A stretch of 46,572 nt of DNA from Bacteroidota bacterium (GTDB lineage: Bacteria; Bacteroidota; Bacteroidia; 2-12-FULL-35-15): contig CANJPX010000019.1 in the NCBI GenBank assembly GCA_947476185.1, positions 1-46,572 on the forward strand, read 5' to 3'. Within the stretch, counting starts at the first letter, position 1. Every line of letters starts with the position of its first letter. Shown piece after piece: positions 35,208 through 42,034 of the stretch. A model generated the notes under the pieces. The model did no database searches. It was not told the origin of the DNA and saw only the letters and a list, made by a program, of their open reading frames with translations. The translations under genes were made by a program, and so were the position numbers.

Positions 35208-36059
35208 CTACTCTCCCAGATGATATAGCGTAAGCCCTGCGATTGGTGTTTCAATGATCGTTTCGATATTTACACCTTTATTTGATGCAACAGCACGAAG
35301 AATATTGCTAAAATAGAAAGCCACAGAACCTGTACAACTTAATTTCAATTCCTTGCTCTTCTTATATCTGCAAACGTATTTATCAAAAAACTGATTGAAA
35401 CACTCAACTACCAGATCAATGATATACTGCTCCTTTATATTTTGATAAATAAATTTACTGAATGAAGCCAGAAATCTGTTGGGCAAAGGTTTTCGATATA
35501 CCGCATCAATAATATCATCTTTGCTCAACTTAAACCTTTCAAAGAATCTATTTGCAAGATCAAGTGGCAACTCGTCATTTAAATATGCCTGAATAAATGT
35601 TTTACCGATATGCGCTCCACTTCCTTCATCACCTAAAATATAACCTGTGGAAATTCTATTTTCAACAATTTCCTTTCCATCATAATAGCAAGTATTTGAA
35701 CCTGTCCCTAAAATTGCGACAATGCCCGCATTTCGTCCACATAAGGCACGGGCTGCACCAAGTAGATCTGAATTAATTATAATTTCTGATCCAGGGAAGA
35801 TTCCGGAAAGTGCTTTTTTGACAATCTCTTTTTTATCATCCAATTTGCAACCTGCCCCATAGAAAAAAATCTCAAGCTCCGGGTTTGATCGATGAATTTT
35901 CAATTGTGGAATAAGTTCAGCTTCAAGCATCTGTTCGATCTGCTCTGAAGTTTGAAAAAATGGATTAATACCTTGCGTGGAAAACTGATGGATCTGTTTG
36001 GCTGTATCGATCAAACGCCAATCCGTTTTTGTAGAACCGCTATCTGCTATTAGAATCAT
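35208..36059 (-). CDS. BadF/BadG-type ATPase, probable N-acetylglucosamine kinase
   Basis: A 283-residue member of the ASKHA sugar-kinase superfamily. The phosphate-1 loop is DSGSTKTDW (6-14), phosphate-2 is AILGTGSNTCYYDG, GYILGDEGSGAHIG follows with the nucleotide-binding Gly-rich part, and the adenosine motif is SCTGSVAFYF. The length and motif set fit the N-acetylglucosamine kinase group (BadF/BadG/BcrA/BcrD Pfam family), so phosphorylation of GlcNAc from cell-wall recycling is likely. The substrate is inferred from family, not seen. It is the last gene of the minus-strand run that begins at the OM protein gene, 55 bases downstream of the cytochrome gene. Confidence 0.82.
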   Translation of the reverse strand: MILIADSGSTKTDWRLIDTAKQIHQFSTQGINPFFQTSEQIEQMLEAELIPQLKIHRSNPELEIFFYGAGCKLDDKKEIVKKALSGIFPGSEIIINSDLLGAARALCGRNAGIVAILGTGSNTCYYDGKEIVENRISTGYILGDEGSGAHIGKTFIQAYLNDELPLDLANRFFERFKLSKDDIIDAVYRKPLPNRFLASFSKFIYQNIKEQYIIDLVVECFNQFFDKYVCRYKKSKELKLSCTGSVAFYFSNILRAVASNKGVNIETIIETPIAGLTLYHLGE

Positions 36060-36114
36060 ATCTTATTAATAAAATGCCATACTAATGTATACATCTTTAT
36101 GCAAAAAGCAATAA

Positions 36115-36453
36115 TTACTTTTTCTTTTGTTCCGTAAAAGATTTGGTGATAACATATTTCATAATCAGATTCGATTGTTCAAGACTTAGTTTTGCTTTTT
36201 TATCCATTATCGGAAGTATCTCCAACCACCTTTTTTCGGTGTATCTGTTTGGAGTCATTAATAAATGGCAGCCTCCGCATTTAGCAACATACAAATTAAA
36301 TCCTGCGTCCAATAGTTCCGAAGATGAATCATCCCATTTTGTTTTTGCCAATGCCACATCTTCAACAGTCAATTTAAAACCAACAGGAGAGCAGCATATA
36401 AGTGAAATGCAAAAACTGACAATAATTAATATTTTATAGTTGGAATGAACCAT
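36115..36453 (-). CDS. Cytochrome c-type lipoprotein (single heme)
   Basis: A 112-residue protein with signal sequence and lipobox ending ICC (Cys20 or Cys21), one heme-binding CGGCH in YVAKCGGCHLLMTP, and a later Met (LPIMDKKAKLS) as possible axial ligand. It therefore looks like a small periplasmic or outer-membrane-anchored cytochrome. It starts 3 bases after the stop of the upstream OM protein gene and is cotranscribed with it. Redox partner not evident; single heme makes it an electron shuttle rather than a wire. Confidence 0.8.
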   Translation of the reverse strand: MVHSNYKILIIVSFCISLICCSPVGFKLTVEDVALAKTKWDDSSSELLDAGFNLYVAKCGGCHLLMTPNRYTEKRWLEILPIMDKKAKLSLEQSNLIMKYVITKSFTEQKKK

Positions 36454-36456
36454 TTT

Positions 36457-37290
36457 TTAGAAACTAAAACCAATTAATAATCTGATCTCTGCTTTTTCGA
36501 ATTCACTTAAATTCAAACTATTTGGATTTTCATCATTCATTTGTAAATTCTTCCACTGTGGTAAAGCATTCAGAATAATAAAAAAACCGTCTCCGCTATA
36601 AAATAATGAAGGGCCACCAAACAAGGCAGCATGCTCCAATTTATTACCCACAAGAACATTTTTTTGAACAACCTCCAATCCTAAACCAACATTAGGTTTA
36701 AACATATGCATGTAAGCTAGATCCACTTCGGCTTTAAACTCTTCCTCCTTGATTGTTTTTCCTTTTTTTACATCAAGCCCCACTTCATATTCTCCAACCA
36801 GATTCAAAGCAACAGAATTGCTTTCTGTTTTTTTATCTAAGATCAATTTTCCTTCAAATTCAAATTCTGTTGGTGAAAATGTAAGCTCTACATAAAGAGC
36901 CGATCCTACAGCATTTGCCACGGGATCCGAAAGTTTCAACTTCCATTCGCTTGAGACGGAAAAGAGTGTCGAGCTTGAAATGCCATCTATTAAAGTATCT
37001 GCAATTCCTCCCAACGTATCTAAATGCGCTCCTTCGGCACTATATTCAACGTTTAGATAAAGGGATGTTTGTAATTTATCTGTCAAACCTGCTTCCAATT
37101 CTAAACGCTGATCTAATCTGTTGTAAAAATATTGGCGACCTGTTCTGAATGTATGACAGAGTTCAATGTCTTTTGCCCCCTTTGGCAAAGTATTACTTTG
37201 ATAGGTTCTTACAAAAGTTCGGTCTTGGGCATTGGCTATATTTGAACAGATTAAAATAAAAGCTGCTGAATAAAATAGTATATTTTTCAT
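36457..37290 (-). CDS. Putative outer-membrane beta-barrel protein, cotranscribed with a cytochrome
   Basis: A 277-residue protein with a signal peptide (about 1-22, ending NIANAQ) and many amphipathic strands (ELCHTFRTGRQYFYN, ELEAGLTDKLQTSLYLNVEY, ALYVELTFSPTEFEFEGK, VGLGLEVVQKNVLVG), ending in IRLLIGFSF, a typical barrel C-terminal strand with final Phe. I do not recognise a named family. The reading frame opens at 37359, but the promoter at 37329-37360 (start site near 37322) and the signal peptide place the start at 37290. The next gene 3 bases on is a monoheme cytochrome, so a role at the interface of outer membrane and electron transfer is possible. Confidence 0.75.
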   Translation of the reverse strand: MKNILFYSAAFILICSNIANAQDRTFVRTYQSNTLPKGAKDIELCHTFRTGRQYFYNRLDQRLELEAGLTDKLQTSLYLNVEYSAEGAHLDTLGGIADTLIDGISSSTLFSVSSEWKLKLSDPVANAVGSALYVELTFSPTEFEFEGKLILDKKTESNSVALNLVGEYEVGLDVKKGKTIKEEEFKAEVDLAYMHMFKPNVGLGLEVVQKNVLVGNKLEHAALFGGPSLFYSGDGFFIILNALPQWKNLQMNDENPNSLNLSEFEKAEIRLLIGFSF

Positions 37291-37328
37291 ACCTCTAAGA
37301 TTATTTAGATTAATAACAGATAATAGCA

Positions 37329-37360
37329 CAAATTTATGTCTGATGGTACATTGGTGCAAT
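37329..37360 (-). promoter_or_regulatory. Promoter of the OM protein - cytochrome operon
   Basis: Minus strand: ATTG (37360-37357), 20-base spacer, TAAATTTG (37336-37329). The -7 element is perfect, the -33 has one mismatch from TTTG. Start site near 37322, leader about 32 bases to the ATG at 37290. Confidence 0.6.
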
Positions 37361-37404
37361 ACCTTAAAAGAGGTATATTAAAAAACATGATCAGAAAATG
37401 GTTT

Positions 37405-38070
37405 TTAGTTGCTCGCAAATAGAAAGTGATTCGGAGAGATGAGATCCTCACGAACAGCAAACATAACCAGTCCGGCAGTATTATTCACTCCCAGTTTATT
37501 CATGATGTTTTTACGGTGAGTAGTAACAGTATGCGTACTCAAAAATAATTTATCTGCAACCTCTTTGTTTGAAAGACCTTCAGCGATTAATTTTATAATT
37601 TCCATTTCGCGGTCACTGATATTCAAACCTGCACAGGAATATTCATTTTTTGCTGAACCATTCTCCAACACGGCGCTCGCTATTCTTCCACATAATATCT
37701 TCTCTCCTTTTGCAGTTTTAAATATAGCATCAACAACTTCCTCTTGCTCGCAATCTTTTAATAAATGGCTGGTAACTCCTGAATTGAGAGCTTTTGCAAT
37801 CAATCTGTTATTTTGATAATTTGCGATCGCCAAAAAATGTGCATGCGGAAAATTTTTCACAACTTGCTTTAAACCATCCAAACTATAATTCGACGATGTG
37901 TAATCTATAATAATCAGATCCGGGTTTAAATATTTCGACTGATCTACCAGATCAGAAGCACTTAATGCTTCTGAAATAAGTTCAAATTCCGGAATTTCTT
38001 TGAGGAGGATTGCCAAACCTTTACGACTTAAAAAATGGCTATCTGCGATGATTATCTTGACTTTTGACAC
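37405..38070 (-). CDS. LuxR/NarL-type response regulator
   Basis: A 221-residue response regulator from a GTG start at 38070. The receiver domain has the acidic pair in IIIADSH, the phosphorylation site D56 in LIIIDYTSS and the conserved Lys in SHLLKD (K105). The C-terminal LuxR-type helix-turn-helix is LNISDREMEIIKLIAEGLSNKEVADKLFLSTHTVTTHRKNIMNKLG. The frame extends to another GTG at 38103, but the promoter TTTG-N19-TACTTTTG (38105-38135) would start transcription near 38098, so the inner GTG is more likely. No histidine kinase gene is adjacent. Target genes unknown; the OM protein-cytochrome operon just downstream has its own promoter and could be one. Confidence 0.9.
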   Translation of the reverse strand: MSKVKIIIADSHFLSRKGLAILLKEIPEFELISEALSASDLVDQSKYLNPDLIIIDYTSSNYSLDGLKQVVKNFPHAHFLAIANYQNNRLIAKALNSGVTSHLLKDCEQEEVVDAIFKTAKGEKILCGRIASAVLENGSAKNEYSCAGLNISDREMEIIKLIAEGLSNKEVADKLFLSTHTVTTHRKNIMNKLGVNNTAGLVMFAVREDLISPNHFLFASN

Positions 38071-38104
38071 CTTTTTCTTATTTAGATTGATTTTAAATAA
38101 CACT

Positions 38105-38135
38105 CAAAAGTACAAATAGATATCATTTCTACAAA
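38105..38135 (-). promoter_or_regulatory. Promoter of the LuxR-type regulator gene
   Basis: Minus strand: TTTG (38135-38132), 19-base spacer, TACTTTTG (38112-38105), a full match to TTTG-N19-TAnnTTTG. Start site near 38098. Confidence 0.78.
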
Positions 38136-38151
38136 CTAAAAAAGGATGAAT

Positions 38152-39078
38152 TTAGTCATAGTTTTTTATGATCAAACTTTCTCCTTCATTAGCCAGGACC
38201 GTATTCTCAAAAACCGATCTAGCCTCAGCTAACAATGGAGCTAAGTCCTTATATCTAGCCGAATAGTGTCCGATCATCAGTTGTTTGACTGCAGCTTTCT
38301 GAGCGATCATTCCGGCTTGAAATGCTGTTGTATGGAAGGTTTCCTTTGCCCTGATTTCCATCTCCTGCAAAAAAGTGGCTTCATGATACAATAGGTCTAC
38401 ACCTTGAATATATTCCAAAATACGCTCATCATAACAGGTATCGGAACAATAGGCATAACTTCTTGGTTGGTGCACTGCAGTAATTAAATCCTTATTATAG
38501 ATTACGTCTCCATTTTCCTTGATAAGATCAGCTCCCGTTTTTATTGCAATTATTTGCTCTACACTCAATTGATAGGTATGAATTACCTCTTTTGAAATAT
38601 TTGCCATTAAAGGTTTCTCTTTAAAAATAAAACCGCAACAAGGTATTCTATGATTCAAAACGATTGTCCTTACTTCTACTCTTTCGTCTTCAAAGATCAG
38701 ATCGTTATTTATAAACTGATGTGGGTGATATACAATATTGAAATTTATATGTGATTGGGAATGTTTCAATTGTATCTCAATTATTTCCTGCAATTCGGCC
38801 GGACAATACAAATGAAGTTCAACAGTACGACCTAACAAATGCATACTTGATAACAATCCAACCAATCCAAAATAATGATCCCCGTGAAGATGGCTAATAA
38901 AAATATGATTGATCCGCTGAAATTTAAGTTTGAATCTTCGTAATTGAATTTGCGTGGCTTCACCACAATCAATTAAAAAAAACCGCTCAGCTATATTCAG
39001 TAGCTGAGCGGTTGGATTACGTTTAGAAGTTGGAGTTGCACTACTGCAACCAAGAATTGTCAATTCAAAATTTTGCAT
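38152..39078 (-). CDS. rnz: Ribonuclease Z, tRNA 3'-processing endonuclease
   Basis: A 308-residue metallo-beta-lactamase-fold nuclease that cuts tRNA precursors after the discriminator base. The zinc motif is H-x-H-x-D-H: H63, H65, D67 and H68 in ISHLHGDHYFG; later ligands are in AYCSDTCYD and MIGHYSARYKD. The start shares a base with the stop of the preceding gene on the strand (TAATG across 39076-39080). The N-terminal LTILGCSSATPTSKRNPTAQL is usual. It is the only tRNA-processing gene here. Confidence 0.95.
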   Translation of the reverse strand: MQNFELTILGCSSATPTSKRNPTAQLLNIAERFFLIDCGEATQIQLRRFKLKFQRINHIFISHLHGDHYFGLVGLLSSMHLLGRTVELHLYCPAELQEIIEIQLKHSQSHINFNIVYHPHQFINNDLIFEDERVEVRTIVLNHRIPCCGFIFKEKPLMANISKEVIHTYQLSVEQIIAIKTGADLIKENGDVIYNKDLITAVHQPRSYAYCSDTCYDERILEYIQGVDLLYHEATFLQEMEIRAKETFHTTAFQAGMIAQKAAVKQLMIGHYSARYKDLAPLLAEARSVFENTVLANEGESLIIKNYD

Positions 39079-39845
39079 TATTTCATTGCAACAATCATAC
39101 GTTTAGTGATTGTCTTATCTCCATTCGTTATTGAATAAATATAAACACCAGGAGCAAAAGAATTTGCCTCAATTTTAATAATATTCACACCTTTTGTCGC
39201 AGAATATTTGTTACCAAAAATTACAGCACCGAGCAAGTTATACACCTTAAACTCAACTTGAGAATTTGAAACAGAAGAAAAACGGATTTCAGTGTTTTCA
39301 CTAAAAGGGTTTGGTGAATTTTGATCCACATCAAATTTCGAAAGATCTAATGTCTCGATTCCGGCAGGAGCAAGAACTATACTTCTGTATTGAGTGTTAT
39401 CAATCCCTTGCGTAAATGGAGTTCCTATAATTGGAAAAGTAAGGTGTCCCATAGCATGTACAATTATTTGATGATTCCAAACTACTGAAGGTATACCTGA
39501 AATTAATATACAACCATTTGTGGCGGCAGGAAAACTACAACTAGCAGGAACACATGTATAAGATAAGCCAGGCGCTAAACTGTCAACACCAACGATATCG
39601 ATTGAGGTAAGTCCTGTTAATGGAGGTGCTCCAAAACCAGAAGGGTCAGCAGGCACTTTCATACTTACAACTTGATTATAAGCTACACCTACAGTTCCTG
39701 TAGCTAAACCTGTTGTGCTATCCGGACAAATTCCATAGGTAGAAGCAGCGGGAATACAAGAAACATCAGGAGTACATTGAGCAAAGGAACCAGAAGTCCC
39801 TACTGATGCAAATAAAACAATTGAAGCGAGTAGTTTTTTAATCAT
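39078..39845 (-). CDS. Secreted protein with T9SS type A sorting domain
   Basis: A 255-residue protein: signal peptide (about 1-22, ending GSFAQ), a central putative-Ig-like stretch of the GTVGVAYNQVVSMKVP type (about 45-150) with many Cys residues near the N-terminus (CTPDVSCIPAA, TYGICPD), and a T9SS type A tail (DQNSPNPFSENTEIRF ... PGVYIYSITNGDKTITKRMIVAMK). It lies between the STAS gene (37 bases upstream) and rnz, whose start overlaps its stop by one base. Function unknown; extracellular location is well supported. Confidence 0.85.
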   Translation of the reverse strand: MIKKLLASIVLFASVGTSGSFAQCTPDVSCIPAASTYGICPDSTTGLATGTVGVAYNQVVSMKVPADPSGFGAPPLTGLTSIDIVGVDSLAPGLSYTCVPASCSFPAATNGCILISGIPSVVWNHQIIVHAMGHLTFPIIGTPFTQGIDNTQYRSIVLAPAGIETLDLSKFDVDQNSPNPFSENTEIRFSSVSNSQVEFKVYNLLGAVIFGNKYSATKGVNIIKIEANSFAPGVYIYSITNGDKTITKRMIVAMK

Positions 39846-39882
39846 AGGAGTATAAATTTAAGGTTAGTAATTGGTTTTATTA

Positions 39883-40236
39883 TTAAGCGTGCACAGCAAG
39901 CATTTCCTTTGCTTCAACTGCTGTATTTGTAATGTTTAATATTGAATCTAATTGAGAAATGGCGATCAATTTTTTTACAGGATCCTGCAAACCGGTTAAA
40001 ATAAATGCACCCTGACTATTTTTACAAAGGCGGTTTGCAACCAAAATCGCACTCAATCCAGATGAATCGCAATAGCGGGTATCAGTAAGGTCGAGAATGA
40101 TATTTTTAGATCCATCTGTACTTATAACAACTAATTCCGATTTCAAAGATGGAGCTAAATTACTGTCCAACTTCTCAACAAGCACTTTAATGAGGGTATA
40201 TTTTTCCGTTTTATCTATTTGAAAACTCATTTCCAT
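39883..40236 (-). CDS. STAS-domain protein (anti-sigma factor antagonist-like)
   Basis: A 117-residue single STAS domain, like SpoIIAA/RsbV. The phosphorylation region is DTRYCDSSGLSAILVA with S58 or S59. In other bacteria such proteins are switched by a serine kinase that is an anti-sigma factor; no such kinase or phosphatase gene is next to it here. It has its own promoter (40249-40280) with a very short leader, and heads the series STAS-T9SS protein-rnz. The start could be the Met two codons on (MSFQID), nearly equivalent. Confidence 0.88.
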   Translation of the reverse strand: MEMSFQIDKTEKYTLIKVLVEKLDSNLAPSLKSELVVISTDGSKNIILDLTDTRYCDSSGLSAILVANRLCKNSQGAFILTGLQDPVKKLIAISQLDSILNITNTAVEAKEMLAVHA

Positions 40237-40248
40237 TTTTTATTTAAA

Positions 40249-40280
40249 CAAATATATGATTTTTTGTAGTACAGTACAAT
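40249..40280 (-). promoter_or_regulatory. Promoter of the STAS-rnz series
   Basis: Minus strand: ATTG (40280-40277), 20-base spacer, TATATTTG (40256-40249). The -7 element is perfect and the -33 one mismatch from TTTG. Start site near 40242, so the leader before the ATG at 40236 is only a few bases. The remaining ~190 bases up to pyrB hold no gene and are AT-rich. Confidence 0.6.
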
Positions 40281-40469
40281 ATTGGGTTCAACATTTTTTT
40301 AACCAAATTTGGAAAGCCATTCTTTTTAAATGAGGCTATTTTAGGCTTAATTATTTGTTTTACTTCATTTTTTTCATTTTACCAGCGTTTTTATGAAAAT
40401 AAAAATAGGTATTCAAAAAAAACAGCATATGTTTTATGATACTGAGAAAATAAAATTTATGATTTGCTT

Positions 40470-41393
40470 TTAAACGCGGCCTGCCAAAAGGAATAAAACA
40501 GCCATTCGCACAGCTACTCCATTTTCTACCTGCTCCAAAATAATACTTTGGCTGCCATCAGCAACATCGCTTGTGATCTCAACGCCACGATTGATCGGAC
40601 CGGGATGCATAACAATGATCTTTTTAGTCAATGAGTCCAACAGCTCTTTGTTTAGCCCAAAAAGCATAGTGTATTCGCGTAAGGAAGGGAAATATTTTAT
40701 GTCCTGGCGTTCCAATTGTATGCGCAGCATATTTGCTACATCACACCATTCAAGAGCTTTCCGAAGGTTATGCTCCACTTTCACTCCAAGGCTATGGATG
40801 TATTTCGGCATTAAGGTAGTTGGTCCGCAAACCATCACTTCTGCGCCTAATTTTTGAAGACAAAATATATTTGACAAGGCTACGCGGGAGTGTAAAACAT
40901 CGCCAATGATCGCGATTTTTTTTCCTTTAATAGTCCCAAGTTTCTCTTTGATTGAAAAAGCATCCAACAAAGCCTGGGTAGGATGTTCGTGAGCTCCGTC
41001 ACCAGCATTTACAATTTTAGCGTCAATATGTTTGGATAAAAACACTGCTGCGCCGGGATTCGGATGACGCATTACAACCATATCCACTTTCATGGCAAGT
41101 ATATTATTTACTGTATCAATCAATGTTTCACCCTTTTTCACAGAAGAAGAAGCGGACGAAAAATTAACGACATCAGCACTTAAACGTTTTTCAGCTAACT
41201 CAAAAGATAGTTTTGTTCTGGTAGAATTTTCGAAAAATAAATTTGCAATGGTAATATCTCTAAGGGAAGGAACTTTTTTAATTGGGCGATTTATGACTTC
41301 TTTAAAACTTTCGGCTGTGGTCAATATTAAATTAATATCGTCTGCTGTCAGCTCTTTTATTCCAAGTAGGTGTTTGGTACTTAGTTTAGTCAT
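40470..41393 (-). CDS. pyrB: Aspartate carbamoyltransferase, catalytic chain
   Basis: A 307-residue enzyme that joins carbamoyl phosphate and aspartate, the committed step of pyrimidine synthesis. The carbamoyl-phosphate loop is NSTRT (56-60) in FFENSTRTKLSFELAEKRL. Then the 80s loop with SSVKKGET, GDGAHEHPTQALLDAF and HPGPINRGVEI near the C-terminus. Length is usual. No pyrI regulatory chain is adjacent, so it likely works as a trimer. It starts 13 bases after the pyrR stop; the two are cotranscribed. Confidence 0.96.
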   Translation of the reverse strand: MTKLSTKHLLGIKELTADDINLILTTAESFKEVINRPIKKVPSLRDITIANLFFENSTRTKLSFELAEKRLSADVVNFSSASSSVKKGETLIDTVNNILAMKVDMVVMRHPNPGAAVFLSKHIDAKIVNAGDGAHEHPTQALLDAFSIKEKLGTIKGKKIAIIGDVLHSRVALSNIFCLQKLGAEVMVCGPTTLMPKYIHSLGVKVEHNLRKALEWCDVANMLRIQLERQDIKYFPSLREYTMLFGLNKELLDSLTKKIIVMHPGPINRGVEITSDVADGSQSIILEQVENGVAVRMAVLFLLAGRV

Positions 41394-41406
41394 TAGTCAT
41401 TAGAGT

Positions 41407-41946
41407 TTAATCATTAGATAATAGCGTTACTTTATCAGCACCATCTGTTTCTTTCCATTCTACCTTTACTTTTTCGGATGCAATGGAATCGATGATCTTT
41501 CCTATATATTTTGCCTGAATCGGTAAATGCCGGCTCAATCTTCTATCGATCAAAACCAAAAGTTCAACATCATTTGGTCTTCCAAAAGCAAGCATAGCAT
41601 CCAGTCCGGCACGAATGGTACGACCGGTGAATAAAACATCATCCACGAGGATCACATTTTTCCCTTCAATGATAAAATCTATCAATGTTGCGTTTGGAAC
41701 TAATTCTTTTTGGCGAAAATCATCACGATAAAAAGTAATATCAAGACTCCCACATTTGATGTCATTCTTTTTTAAAATTTCCTGAAGTTTTTTCTGAATG
41801 CGGGTTGCGAGATAAATACCGCGGGGTTGAAGACCAATAATTACTGTTTTGGAAAAATCGTTGTGAACTTCAATCAATTGATAACAAAGCCGAGTAACGG
41901 TAATTTCGAAGTGCTTACTGTCTAAAATGATTCTTGGCTTCATCAT
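41407..41946 (-). CDS. pyrR: PyrR: uracil phosphoribosyltransferase / pyrimidine attenuation regulator
   Basis: A 179-residue type I phosphoribosyltransferase-fold protein. The PRPP-binding motif is ILVDDVLFTGRTIRAGLDAML; VIIGLQPRGIYLATRI and the basic SRHLPIQAKYIGK stretch also match PyrR. In Firmicutes it senses UMP and controls attenuation of pyr mRNA; in Bacteroidota the control role is unclear, and I see no attenuator hairpin between pyrR and pyrB. The longest frame begins with TTG at 41958, inside a -7 element TACTTTTG (41963-41956); the ATG at 41946 (or 41943) is preferred. Confidence 0.92.
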   Translation of the reverse strand: MMKPRIILDSKHFEITVTRLCYQLIEVHNDFSKTVIIGLQPRGIYLATRIQKKLQEILKKNDIKCGSLDITFYRDDFRQKELVPNATLIDFIIEGKNVILVDDVLFTGRTIRAGLDAMLAFGRPNDVELLVLIDRRLSRHLPIQAKYIGKIIDSIASEKVKVEWKETDGADKVTLLSND

Positions 41947-42034
41947 ACTAGAGAACAAAAGTAAACTATATTTTTGATAAAAAGATATTAAAACTAAATT
42001 ATTTCTATTCAGCCTAATTCATAGATAACTTAAC

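Noticed and set aside
40257..40280. GTAC-A-GTAC short palindrome as an operator
   Set aside because: Too short and imperfect once flanks are included, and it falls in the spacer of a promoter; no second copy to support it.
41394..41406. PyrR-dependent attenuator between pyrR and pyrB
   Set aside because: The gap is only 13 bases, with no room for anti-terminator and terminator stems.
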